A DNA stretch of 64,000 nt from Octodonta nipae (Eukaryota > Arthropoda > Insecta > Coleoptera > Chrysomelidae), in contig CM067219.1 in assembly GCA_034190945.1 (NCBI GenBank), positions 67,562,456 through 67,626,455 of the forward strand. Reading direction: 5' to 3'. The notes beneath the pieces were generated by a model that was given only the letters and a program-made list of their open reading frames with translations, had not been told where the DNA came from and made no database searches. Below are positions 25,218 to 35,974 of this stretch, in pieces (within the stretch, counting starts at the first letter, position 1; each line of letters opens with the position of its first letter). Made by a program: the position numbers and the translations under genes.

Positions 25218-25260
25218 TTGTTTTTAAGTTTTCGCGGACAGCAAATGTTTTAGGTGGTTT
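25215..25260 (-). other. Penelope head-to-tail junction remnant
   Basis: On the minus strand the 3' end '...ccacctaaaacattt' runs directly into 'cgcgaaaacttaaaaacaaa'. The same words form the 5' start of the plus-strand copy at 28334-28356. So copy 1 was followed by a second copy, now cut to about 30 bases by the TA tract. Confidence 0.7.
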
Positions 25261-27508
25261 CCGGGAATTCATCCGCGTAACTGATTCCTGCCGCGATCGC
25301 TGGTATCGCATAATTCTCGTAGCCTTCTGCTTTCGCTTCGAGTTATTCGAATACTAAGATTTTCAGGAGCGCGTGTGCTGTTAAATTGTCGCACTGCTCG
25401 GCACCTATCAGTTCGCACCGTGAACAGCTGCGTGTGATTGACCCTTGGTGCTAGGTGGCCACGCTTTCCGCTTGCTAATTGGTTATTTCCGGTTGAGTTG
25501 TTATAGGACGGGTCCGAGTCGGTACGGTGTTTAATAGAATTTTCCACCATTCGATAAGTTCTGGACTTCTTGCGTGCGTTTAGACTGTGAGGCCTCTTCG
25601 CTATTTCTATTGCCTCTCTTACGAGTCTTGATTTCGGGTGTTCTATATTTGCCAGTACTCTGGTGTTCTCAAAGTCTATTCGGTATGAGATCGAGGTGGC
25701 GTGTTCTGTAATGGATGTTGTTTTTTTTTCCTGCTTTATTACAGCGTTCTGATGTTCATCACGTCTAGCTTGAATTCTTCTATTAGTTTGCCCCACATAG
25801 GTTTAATGACAGTTTGCACATGGAATCTCGTACACCCCCTGTTGTTCTAAAGGGTTCGTCGTCTTCGGAGTCCTCAACACCGTGCTTATTTTTCTGTCTA
25901 TATTAAAAATAGTATCGATATTGTGTCTACGTAGAATTCTTGCAATACTGTCCGTGGTACCCTTGACATACGGTAAATAAGCCTTGGTTATTGGTGTCAC
26001 ATGCTTCTCGTCTGTTTCTCTCGGTTTTGACTTAAGGGCTCTTTGTATATTTCGGTCTGTAAATCCGTTTTGTTTTTAAACTGTCCATTTCCTGTTTGAT
26101 GTTATCCTGGTCAGCTAGTCTTTGTGATCTGGTTACTAAAGTCTTGACTACTGCTTGTAGTTGGGCTGGGTGGTGATGAGAATTAGCATGAAGGTATCTG
26201 TTGGTGTGAGTTGCTTTCCTATATACTGTATGGCCGAGGGTTCCATCTTCCTTCCTATTTATCAGAACATCAAGGAATGGCAGTTGACTGTTCGCTTCAA
26301 CCTCGATGGTAACTTTTTTTGTGATGGATGCCATTAAGGTGATCTAAAAAAGTGTTGAGGTGTTCCTACCCATGAGGCCAAATCACAAATGTATCATCCA
26401 CATATCGCAACCATAAACTGGGTTTAAGAGTTGCTGTTCTTAGTGCCAACTCCTCAAAGTTCTCCATAAAAAGGTTCGCTACTACTGGTGAGAGTGGTGA
26501 TCCCATTGGAGCTCCTTCCACTTGTTTGTATCGTTGGTTCTCGTAAACAAAATAGGTGTTCATCAGACGGTGCCTTGTTAAGCCTACAAGGTGTTGAGGT
26601 GGTTTTTATTTTTCTCTTATGATATCCAAAACTTCGTCGGTAGGGATGTTGGTGAAAAGGGAGACTACGTCAAAACTTACAAGACACTCTGGTGGTAAAA
26701 CCGTTTTTCTAAGTATTTCGATGAAATGTGTCGAATTTTTCACGAATGAGTCTGCCCCCACTGCAAACGGTTGAAGTTGTTGGGCTAGGTGTTTGGCTAG
26801 CTGTTGTGTTGGGGATCCAATTGACCTTACTATTGGCCTCAAAGGTGCACCTTCTTTATGTACTTTTGGCAACTCATTGAATTTCGGACATCTCGATGAC
26901 TTTTAACGCGAAATGAGTTGTAGTTGGAGATTCTTGTCGATCCTACTTGCTTGGATTTTGGCCTTGGTTGTTTTCTCCAGATAAGTTGTTGGGTCAGTTG
27001 TAATTTGTTTATATGCTGGATCTTGTAGCAATGTTTGTATTTTGTTTGAATAATCCGCTGTATCTAAAATGACAGTCGCATTTTCTTTATCAGCAGGTAA
27101 AATGACAATGTCCTTGTTGAGGCGAAGTTGTTTCAAGGTCTCATTTTCTTCTATATATAGGTTCCTTTTAGGTGATTTAGGCTTTCTTGGAGCATGTGAC
27201 ACATCTTGTCGAATTATTTCAGCGGTGTTCTCATCTAATTTTGAAACTGCTGTTTCTACGACACATATTATGCTCTCTGCTGGTATGTAAGAGTAAGCAA
27301 TAGCATAATTGGAACCCTTAGCCAACACGCCAATCGAGCTAGAGTTCAATTGGACCGAAGATAAGTTATAAACGGTTTTATTCGTTTCCAATTGCCATGA
27401 GGTTAGACTGTGACCGTTATTTTCCGAGAAAAAATCGTTTTTGGGCTTCTGTTGGAGCTTCAATTTGTTAAATTTTGTCTGTTTTTGCATTGTTGTCAAC
27501 TCATTCAT
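25215..27508 (-). pseudogene. Penelope-like element, copy 1 (RT + GIY-YIG endonuclease)
   Basis: Reading leftward from 27508, an N-terminal PLE domain comes first (26903-27508, including DIVILPADKENATVILD). The RT follows with LPKVHKEGAPLRPIV (about 26870), FDVVSLFTNIP, GAPMGSPLSPVVANLF and the catalytic YVDD near 26400. The connector contains LPYVKGTTDSIARILRR (about 25940). The GIY-YIG endonuclease follows (VYEIPCANCH / YVGQTNRRIQARRDEH, 25740-25850). Damage includes an AAA-to-TAA stop inside the endonuclease (25803-25805), a stop after REK (26606-26608) and a stop near 26905. Penelope elements prime reverse transcription at DNA nicks. The N-terminus is cut off at 27508, where copy 2 begins. 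Confidence 0.93.
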
Positions 27509-28318
27509 TGAGGTCTCTTCGCTATTCCAATTGCCTCTCTTACGAGTCTTGATTTCGAGTGTTCTATATTTGCCAGTACTCTGGTGTTCTCATTTCTCTA
27601 TTCGATGTGACGTCGTGGTGGCGTGTTCCGCAATGGATGTTGTTTTTTTCTTGCTTTCTTATGGCGTTCTGGTATTCATCACGTCTAGCTTGAATTCTTC
27701 TGTTAGTTTGCCCCACATAGGTTTTATGACAGTCTGCACATGGAATCTCGTACACTCCCTGTTGTTCTAAAAGGATCCTCGTCTTCGGAGTCCTCAATAC
27801 CGTGCTTATTTTTCTGTCTGTATTTAAAGTAGTATCGATAGTGTGTCTACGTAGAATTCTTGCAATACTGTCCGTGGTACCCTTGACATACGGTAAATAA
27901 GCCTTGGTTATTAGTGTCACATGCTTCTCGTCTGTATGTCTCGGTTTTGACTTAAGGGCTCTTTGTATATTTCGGTCAGTAAATCCGTTTTGTCTCAGAG
28001 CTGTTTTTAAACTGTCCATTTGCTGTTTGATGTTACCCTGGTCAGCTACTCTTTGTGATCTGGTTACTAAAGTCTTGACGACGGCTTGTAGTTAGGCTGG
28101 GTGGTGATGAGAATTAGCATGAAGGTATCTGTTGGTGTATGACCAAGGGTTCCATCTTCCTATTTATCAGAACATTAAGGAATGGCAGTTGATCGTTGGC
28201 TTCAACCTCCATGGTAAATTTTATTTTGTGATTGATGCCATTAAGGTGGTCTAAAAATGTGTTGAGGTGTTGCCTCCCATGAGGCCAAACCACAAATGTA
28301 TCATCCACATATCTCAAC
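27509..28318 (-). pseudogene. Penelope-like element, copy 2 (C-terminal part)
   Basis: A head-to-tail upstream neighbour of copy 1. From 28317 leftward it encodes the RT catalytic YVDD with DTFVVWPHG, and the LPFLNVLINRK region. It then encodes a connector (27564-28019) and an intact-looking GIY-YIG core VYEIPCADCHKTYVGQTNRR. Small deletions remove about 30 bp near 28135. It ends abruptly at 27509, after the endonuclease, where copy 1's N-terminal part begins. It starts at 28318 against the inverted copy 3. The missing N-terminal and RT halves make it non-functional. Confidence 0.9.
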
Positions 28319-28329
28319 CTAAACCATTT

Positions 28330-30555
28330 AGTGCCCGCGAAAACTTAAAAACAAATATAGTGAATCTCTACGGGGAGAATACTTTTCATTTGTGTAAAAC
28401 ATTTGAGAAATTACGCGCGAAAAGAAGCAAACTTTTGTGCGATCTACATTTTTTGAAACGCTGCCGCGATGAAGAAGTTATTCCGAAAAAAATGACGGTA
28501 AAGTTCTGGAAGAACAACAGAAAAACACAGAATATCTTATGGAAAGCTAGTTGTGCCCTACTTAGGGAAGTCATACGTGATATCAGAAAAGATTTGGATG
28601 TCCTTAATACTAAACACTTAGATATCCACCTGCAGGTAAGCAATACAATTCACCGATAATATGGGATAAATTCGATGAGATTAGCGAATTTAGGGCCGAA
28701 ACGAATGCAGAGTTGACAACAATGCAACAACAGACACAATTTAACTAATTGAATCTCCAACAGGAGCCCAAAAAAATTTTCTCGGAAAATAACGGTCACA
28801 GTCTAACCTCACGGTAATTGGAAACGAATAAAACCTTTTATAACTTATCTTCGGTCCAATTGAACTCTATCTCGATTGGCGTGTTGCTTAAGGGATTCAA
28901 TTACACTATTGCTCCCTCTCACATACCAGCAGAGAGCATATGTGGCATGGAAACAGCAGTTTCAAAATTAGATGAGAACACCGCTGAAATAATTCGAGAA
29001 GATGTGTCACATGTTCTAAGAAAGTCTAAACCACCCAAAAGAAGAAAATGAGGCCTTGAAACAACTTCGCCTCTACAAGGACATTGTCATTCTACCTGCT
29101 GATAAAGGAAATGCGACTGTAAGTTTAGATACAGCGGATTATTCAAACAAAATACAAACATTGCTACAAGATCCAGCATAATTACTATTAACCCAACAAC
29201 TTATCTGGAAAAAACAACCAAGGCCAAAATTCAAGCAAGTAGGATCGACAACAATCTTCAAATGCAACTCATTCCGCGTGAAAAGTCATCGATATGTCCG
29301 AAATTCAATGGGTTGCCAAAAGTACGTAAAGGTGCACCTTTGAGTCCAACAGTAAGCTCAATTGGATCCCCAACACAACAGCTAGCCAAACACCTAGCCC
29401 AACAACTTCAAGCGTTTGCAGTGGGGGCAGACTCATACGTGAAAAATTCGACACATTTCATCGAAATACTTAGAAAAACCATCTTACAACCAGAGTGTCT
29501 TCTTGTAAGTTTTGACGTAGTGTCCCTTTTCACCAACATCCCTATCGACGAAGTCTTGGATATCATAAGAGAAAAATAAAAACCACCTCAATACCTTGTA
29601 GACTTAACAAGGCACCGTCTGATAAACACCTATTTTGTTTACGAGAACCAACGATACAAACAAGTGGAAGGAGCTCCAATGGGATCACCACTCTCACCAG
29701 TAGTAGCGAACCTTTTTATGGAGAACTTTGCGGAGTTGGCACCAAGAACAGCAACTCTTAAACCCAGTTTATGGTTGCGATATGTGGGTGATACATTTGT
29801 GATTTGGCCTCATGGGAGGGAACACCTCAACACATTTTTAGACCACCTTAATGGCATCCATCACAAAATAAAATTTACCATGGATTTAACCTCCATGGTA
29901 AATCAACTACCATTCCTTTATGTCTAATAAATAGGAAGGAAGATGGAACCCTTGGTCATACAGTATATAGGAAAGCAACAGAGAGTGTACGAGGTTCCAT
30001 TTGAATACTGTCATAAATTCTATGTGGGGCAAACTCACAGAAGAATTCAAGCTAGACGTAATGAACACCAGAACGCCATAAAAAAGCAGGAAAAAAACAA
30101 CATCCATTACGGAACACGCCACCACGACGTCACACCGAATAGACTTTGAGAATACCAGAGTACTGGTAAATATAGAACACCCGAAATCAAGACTCGTAAC
30201 AGAGGCAATTAAAACAGCGAAGAGGCCTCACAGTCTAAACGCACGCAATAAAGTCCAGAACTTATCGAAATGTTGGAAAATTCTATTAAACACAGTACCG
30301 GCCCGGACCCGTCCTATAACAACTCAACCGGATATAACCAATCAGCAATCGGGAGGCGTGGCCACTGAACGCCAAGGGCCAATCACACGCAGCCGTCCAC
30401 GGTAACCCGAAGCGAAAGCAGAAGGCTACGAGAATTATGCGAACCGACCTGAAGAGGGCAGATGTGACTCTGCCGAAACGTCGTCATTTTACCATCGATC
30501 CCGGCAGGGATCAGTTATCAACTACGCGGATGAATTCCTGGAAACCACCTGAAAG
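28330..30555 (+). pseudogene. Penelope-like element, copy 3 (plus strand)
   Basis: The start 'gcgaaaacttaaaaacaaat' is followed by an N-terminal PLE region (28345-28659, with FHLCKTFEKLRAKRSKL and FLKRCRDEEVIPKK). RT segments follow at 28818-29927. The catalytic site is changed from YVDD to YVGD by the GGT codon at 29787-29789. It shares the REK stop (29577-29579) with copy 1. Around 29970-29980 the reading jumps from the VIQYIGKQQ region straight to VYEVPFEYCHKFYVGQT, so about 400 bp of connector is deleted. The 3' untranslated end runs to GGAAACCACC at 30539-30548. It is dead, but useful for reconstructing family relationships. Confidence 0.92.
30449..30486 (+). other. Hammerhead-ribozyme-like core in Penelope terminus
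   Basis: CTGAAGA (30449-30455) fits the CUGANGA box. It is followed by a 6-bp hairpin, GGCAGA (30457-30462) pairing with TCTGCC (30469-30474) around TGTGAC, then GAAAC (30475-30479) and GTCGTC. Hammerhead motifs in Penelope termini are known from published work. One extra G precedes stem II, and I cannot find a clear stem I, so self-cleavage is not established. The same motif occurs at 32969-33003 (minus), 47341 (plus) and 47536-47571 (minus). Confidence 0.45.
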
Positions 30556-30960
30556 CTGCGAATGTGATGCTAGCTAATGAGCTTGTATAGGGCGAGTCAA
30601 ACCTTGGTACGAATTCCTGCTGCGCAATGTAAAAACAGCACCACAATAATTTTCTGAGTTCAGCTTGATTCCTTCAACATTTTATCACAAAATGAATGTC
30701 GACCTCTATGAATTTCAGGAAAAACAAGCGCACAGAAGGTATATATTCCTAGGGTAGAAATCACACGAACAAATTAGTAGGTTAACTACAACCTATAAAA
30801 AAATTATGATACTATCATTTCGAGATTTCTCAATCCATTGAACTCAACACAAGATGAGTCGACAATTCACCACTTGATTAACACCTAGAGGTGTATTTAG
30901 TACATATAACTGAATTGAATATTTTAAACTGAAGACAAATTCAGGAAAAACACGCTAGAT
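30556..30960 (+). repeat. Dispersed repeat after Penelope copy 3
   Basis: Its first part (to about 30740) is related to 11580-11800. The rest shows no gene. Confidence 0.5.
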
Positions 30961-30969
30961 TTAGAATTT

Positions 30970-31290
30970 TTTGTTGCTAACAATTCTAGATAACCAGACA
31001 TTAGCAACAAATTTAGATTTTTTTGCTTATTCTTGTTTAGCTATTTTTTCTTGTATCTTTACGTAAAGCTAGCGTAATCAATTTCTTGCGAGCATGTTTG
31101 TTCACAACAACAAATTAGGAAGCCATCGTTGTGATGAAGTCTGTGGGGTCTTAATAAAAATTTTGGTATATTGTTTTTTTTTTAATCTCAATTTAGTTAT
31201 TTTTCCCTAAATATCATTTCTCGAGATTGGTTAGCAGGGAAAATAAAGGTTTTACTTACAATTGAGTGCTACAGTCCAAGTGGTTTCAAA
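30970..31290 (+). repeat. Direct repeat, long copy
   Basis: It shares ordered blocks with 32690-32915: 'aacaattctagataaccagacat', 'gcgagcatgtttgttcacaa', 'gaagccatcgttgtgatgaa' and 'acttacaattgagtgctaca'. The later copy lacks several internal stretches present here. Confidence 0.8.
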
Positions 31291-31499
31291 AATATTAATT
31301 GATGGTAACATGAGGATATTGTTTCTTGAAAATATCCTCTCAAGTTTGTCTATTTTGATGTCCCTTTCCATAGGACAAATTTTGGTATATGCACACTATC
31401 ATCTTCCTTAACACGTTTTTCGAATATTGACTTTTTTAATGAGTCATTAATGTGTTTACTGCGGAATAAATTTTAATATATTTATTGTTTTTTATGTTA

Positions 31500-32120
31500 T
31501 TGTCAATTTATTATAAGTGGCTGGTCCGTCATGCATTCATACTTGTCAAATAAAAAATATTGCTAAAAATTTCTTTTGAGCAATAAACGCAGTTTCCACC
31601 CTTTTCGAAATACCCCAAAAACGAATTCCATAATGCAGACAGGAATCCACCTTAACATAATACAACATCATCAGTTGTTTAAAGTTCAAAACATTTCTCA
31701 AAGTTTGTTAATCAACCTGTTACACTAGTTATACAATGTTAGACACTCATCAACAGTTAGTCATAATTCTCGTAGCCTTCTGCTTTCGCTTCATCAAATC
31801 ACTGTATTACTTTATGAAGCACCAAGTTGCAATCTGTTTGTAATGAATATTCAGATTTATGCAATAGTTTTATTGAGGTGTCGTCAGCTTATAGAGTGAA
31901 TGTTCCTGGAACCAGAAGTTTATCAAGGTCGTTCACAAATAACACAAACAATACTGGACCCAGTATCGATCCTTGAGGCACGTCTAACTCAATCGTTTCA
32001 AACTGAAATTGATCATCGCATGTCTTTACTTAGTGTCTTCGTCTCGATAGAAGACTGGATATTCTGTTATCAGGTATTCCCCTCACTCCATACTTATATA
32101 ATTTATCTAATACTGTAAAT
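31500..32120 (-). pseudogene. LINE fragment, inverted relative of 23600-24890
   Basis: The reverse complement of this stretch matches the plus-strand LINE, including the conserved 'gaccttgataaacttctgg' region (inverse near 31918-31936), the GPV region and the terminal 'aaaaatattttttatttgac' segment (inverse near 31543). It is interrupted near 31760 by a 30-bp piece identical to the Penelope terminus. It is non-functional. Confidence 0.8.
31763..31793 (-). repeat. 30-bp Penelope terminal shard inside LINE
   Basis: 'ataattctcgtagccttctg' and the following 'ctttcgctt' match the Penelope terminal sequence seen at 33010-33040 and 47580-47618. Confidence 0.75.
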
Positions 32121-32457
32121 TTTAACAACGCTTTAGTTCTGGCATGTGAACAAAATTATTACAAAAGAAATTTTTTAGAGATCATATTTTTTAACTATTA
32201 TCCGTCGGAATAACATTTATTGCAATCTTTTAGACATCGACAAGAAATTTCATTTTCAGTATTCAACAATTAAGTTACATAGTAACAATCTACTCATCAT
32301 AGTAATTATCCAGTTTTGCTATCAATGTCACTCAAAAAATATTTTATTTTATCTAATTATTAATTTCATAATTCTTATGCGGCTTCACATATTATAATTA
32401 TAAATTTTGGGCAATGAAGAAGAAATTTGAAAGTGATTTAAATAGCATTGCATTAAG

Positions 32458-32460
<3 letters not shown>
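32121..32460. other. Non-genic AT-rich interval
   Basis: Nothing recognisable. It ends at a TA tract. Confidence 0.4.
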
Positions 32461-32512
<52 letters not shown>

Positions 32513-32605
32513 TCACAGAAAGGTACTATAGAAGCGAAACCAGAAGGCTAAGATCGAACCGACCTGAAAAAACTCTGCCGAAACAGTAATTAAGGGACTA
32601 CACTT

Positions 32606-32662
<57 letters not shown>
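32461..32662 (+). repeat. (TA)n / Penelope shard / (TA)n
   Basis: TA tracts at 32461-32509 and 32609-32662 enclose about 98 bp. The enclosed piece is a compressed Penelope terminus (words 'agaagcgaaaccagaaggct', 'gaaccgacctgaa', 'ctctgccgaaac') with most spacer sequence deleted. Confidence 0.8.
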
Positions 32663-32666
<4 letters not shown>

Positions 32667-32689
32667 GTAATGATAAAGAGTGAGTGAAA

Positions 32690-32915
32690 TGATATAGGTT
32701 CCAAGAAGCAAAATTTAACTAACAATTCTAGATAACCAGACATGAAATTTAGGGTATTTGTAATAGCAAAGCGAGCATGTTTGTTCACAAGGAAGCCATC
32801 GTTGTGATGAAGTCTGTGAATAAAAATATTGTAAAAACCCTAAATATCATAGATCTAGCGGGGAAAATAAAGGTATACTTACAATTGAGTGCTACAATCC
32901 AAGTGGTTTCCGGGA
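32690..32915 (+). repeat. Direct repeat, compressed copy of 30970-31290
   Basis: Same block order as the longer copy, with at least four internal deletions. It runs directly into a Penelope terminus at about 32903. Confidence 0.8.
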
Positions 32916-33057
32916 ATTCATCCGCGTAATTGCTAACTGATCCCTGCCGGGATCGATGGTAAAATGACGACGTTTCGGCAGAGTCACATCTGCCCTCTTC
33001 AGGTCGGTTCGCATAATTCTCGTAGCCTTCTGCTTTCGCTTCTAGTTACTCGTATTC
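32903..33057 (-). mobile_element. Penelope terminal fragment
   Basis: Reverse complement of the 3' end of copy 3, from GGTTTCCGGGAATTCATCCG to the 'ctgctttcgcttctagttac' end, including the hammerhead-like motif (32969-33003, minus). There is no coding part. Confidence 0.85.
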
Positions 33058-33059
33058 GA

Positions 33060-33480
33060 ATGATGAAACTTTATGTAGACGAAAAGGAAAGGTTTTATTT
33101 TGAAATTTTTAACCGACTTCTAAAAAGGAGGAGGTTATCAACTCGTCGGAACATTTTTTTATGTATGCTCAGTAATTATCCAAAAGCGGCTTGGGCAATT
33201 TTGATAATATGTAAAAATATATAGCTTAAATACACTTCAATCAATCAATCTACACTGTCAAGATATGCCATGAAACTATATCGTAAATAATATGTAAAAA
33301 TATATAGCTTAAATGTCAAGATATGCCATGAAACTATATCGTACAAGGTGTTTGTAACGGTTTTCATTTTACGGGGTGAAATGTATCGAAAAAAAAAAGA
33401 TTCTAATGTGAGCGATCTTTCCTTTACGGTATACGGTGGTAGGTGTGTGTATGCGTGCATGGAAATTTAAGCAACAAACA
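33060..33480 (+). repeat. Dispersed repeat, inverted partner of 41030-41690
   Basis: 'accgacttctaaaaaggagg' near 33110 and 'tcaagatatgccatgaaact' near 33258 and 33308 recur inverted at about 41663-41685 and 41226-41244. The second word is tandemly doubled here. It is noncoding. Confidence 0.7.
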
Positions 33481-33534
33481 ATGTGCCCAGTTGAAATATG
33501 GGGCGAAGTAAAATTACATTTATACATTATGATT

Positions 33535-34735
33535 TTTTATTTTCCATTTAATTTTACAATTTGCCCCACAAAATGAATATTAGGTGGTTCTTCATATTTT
33601 TCCAATAAAGTTCAGCTGAGGCGCTATACCTCTATTTTTTTTCTAAATTTTACAACTTATGGTTTCGAAGATAAGGGGGGGAATGGGTAAAATTTTTTAT
33701 ATTTTTGTTAATATCTTTTAATTAATTTATTTTAAAAATATGAAAAAAATATATTTGTTTTCGTCATAATGAGCCCTTTCATTTGATATATAACATGATG
33801 GGTTAGAAACAATTTTAATTTTATATTTTCCATTTATTTCTATAATTTGCCCCCCAAAATAAATATTAGGGGTTTCTCCTTAATTTTCCAGTAAAGTTTA
33901 GGTGAGGGGATATAGCTCTTTTTTTTCAAAATTTTCCAGCTTATGGTTTCGGAGATAAGGAGGAGAATGGTTAATTTTTTTATATTTTTGTTAATATCTT
34001 TTAATTTATTTATTTAAAAAATATGAAAAAAATATGTTTGTTTTCGTCGTAATGAGCCCTTTCATCTGATATATAACATGATGGGTTAGAAACAATTTTA
34101 ATTTTATATTTTCCATTTAATTCTGTAATTTGCCCCCCAAAATGAAAAGTAGAGGTTTCACCTTATTTTTCCAGTAAACTTCAGGTCAGAACCTATAAAA
34201 CTATTTTTTTTTCAAAACTTTACGTTTTATAGTTTCGGAGATAAGGGGGGGGGGTAAATTTTGGTAATTTTCTTTAATATCTTTTTAATTAATTTTTTTA
34301 AAAATATGAAAAAATATATTTGTGTTCCTCAGAATGAGACCTTTCATTTGATATATTACATGATGATTTTAATTTTTTTTTATTTTTAAATTTTTATTTA
34401 ATTCTATAATTTGCCCCCAAAATTAATATTAATGGTTACTCCTTATTTTTTCTGTAAAGTTCGGGCAACGTTCTATATTTTCTATTTTTTTCAAAATTTT
34501 AGGTTCAGTAGTTTCGGAGATCAGGGGGGGAACGGTCGATTTTTTTAGTTTTTCCCCCCAGAAGTACCCCTAAAATCAAAATTTCTTCTTTTGCGATATG
34601 TGCTCCTGATCAAATTTCAACCTCTTCCGTCCAGTAGTTTAGGAGAAAATTGCTGTGATGTGACAGAGGCAGAAATCCTGAGTGATAGTATAAGGGTATC
34701 CGTATACTGTATATACGGAACCCTAAAAATGTTAT
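33535..34735 (+). repeat. Tandem array of a 283-bp unit
   Basis: The word 'gatatataacatgatggg' starts at 33785 and 34068 and a variant at 34350, giving a 282-283-bp period and about four units. Each unit contains 'tttgcccccaaaat', 'ggtttctccttattttt' and 'tttcggagataaggggg'. The array ends in 'atatacggaaccctaaaa' at 34713-34729 and is related to 16020-16630. It is inserted within the 'gaagtaaaatt' repeat field. Confidence 0.8.
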
Positions 34736-35060
34736 ATAGTGTGGAACATACGTGTTTGCTTATGCTTTACGTATGGGGCGAAGTAAAATTTTAGGTATAC
34801 AGAGTGATTTAAACAATAGAAAAATGGAAACAGTCAAAAGGGTGGAGAGGATTAATACTTATACAGAGCGGTTGCAACATCGTGTGGAGTTGAATTATAG
34901 TTGTTCAGGGTGGTTCAGAAAATGATGACAAATAATTTATATTGGGTTACCAATACACAGGAACATATACAGGGTGGTTGCAATATAGAGTGAATTAGAG
35001 TTACACGTATAGAAAGTGATCCAAACAATAAAACGAATAAAAAAGTTAAAAAATATGTGA
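34736..35060 (+). repeat. 'gaagtaaaattatag' repeat field
   Basis: It contains the same recurrent words ('ggcgaagtaaaattt', 'tatacagggtggtt') as 12620-14250 and the Helitron interior. Confidence 0.65.
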
Positions 35061-35252
35061 AAAATATACAAATTAGAGAGAGAGGAAGAAAGAGAGATAG
35101 AGATAAGCATACCGTAAAATAATCAATAGAATTGTACCTTAAACGGTTTTTATTTTAAGCCAGTTGAAGTCGGTTCTGTTTTAAATATAAATTATTACAA
35201 CTTCGCAATTCACACTATAACCTATTTGTTTAAGAGTAAGGCTATCTGTTGG

Positions 35253-35260
35253 TATAAAAG
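35253..35260 (+). promoter_or_regulatory. TATA-box-like element
   Basis: TATAAAAG upstream of an unassigned short reading frame. Only the motif itself is seen, so this is weak. Confidence 0.25.
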
Positions 35261-35421
35261 GGTGATAGTTTTGGTACCACTATTAGTCACAGTACAAAAA
35301 AGTTGTTGCAGAACACTCTTTGTTTAGTATTGGAAGCTGACGCAGAGTTTTCTTGTTGGTGAATTGAAATTATAACCACTTTTCTGTTTGGATCTTTCAA
35401 AGAAAGAAAACAACTGCCTAA

Positions 35422-35628
35422 CTGCACCTTCCTCACTATGATTCCGTTTTAAGTGTCGAGGAAGGTGTTACTTCTCGAAAACAATATGAACATGATGACT
35501 TCTTAGTCCAAGGTCTAAAGTTTGTAAATTGTTCTATTTTGCCAGACGAAGATAGAATAAATTCACCAAAACGAGCTCCTTTATTTTCTGGTTGTAAAGT
35601 TCAATTTTCCAGAAAATACAATAAATAA
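35422..35628 (+). CDS. Unassigned open segment, possible exon or relic
   Basis: 68 codons open between a TAA and a TAA, with no methionine. The translation includes SVEEGVTSRKQYEHDDFLVQ and then SILPDEDRINSPKRAPLFSG, which looks like ordinary globular protein composition rather than random AT-rich sequence. A polypyrimidine-AG stretch follows near 35642-35663. I do not recognise the family. It could be a terminal exon, a retrocopy fragment or chance. Confidence 0.25.
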   Translation: MHLPHYDSVLSVEEGVTSRKQYEHDDFLVQGLKFVNCSILPDEDRINSPKRAPLFSGCKVQFSRKYNK

Positions 35629-35974
35629 TTATTAGTCTGATTTTTTTTGTTTTTCTTAAGCAGAGAAACTGAAAAGTTGATTACTACGTATATTGAGGCC
35701 TTATAAACGATGCAGACAATATTTTTTCTGATACGTATTTTCTTCCCAAACCCTGAAAAATTGAAACATGTTTATTTTTGCACCTTAAAACTGACTATAA
35801 CTCAGCGACAGCTGTAACTGAATCGTACTCAGGGCCTCGAAATACGTAGGGATAAGCTAAAATTTTACATTACGAAAAAAAATCGTGATCAGACAGATTT
35901 ACTGGACTACATCTCAAAAAAATATATATACCTGTCGATATCGAGGGTAATACAGAACTTAGGAATAAGTTACT

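Noticed and set aside
27069..27770. Plus-strand frames of 73-109 residues within the Penelope copies
   Set aside because: Antisense to Penelope RT and endonuclease coding sequence.
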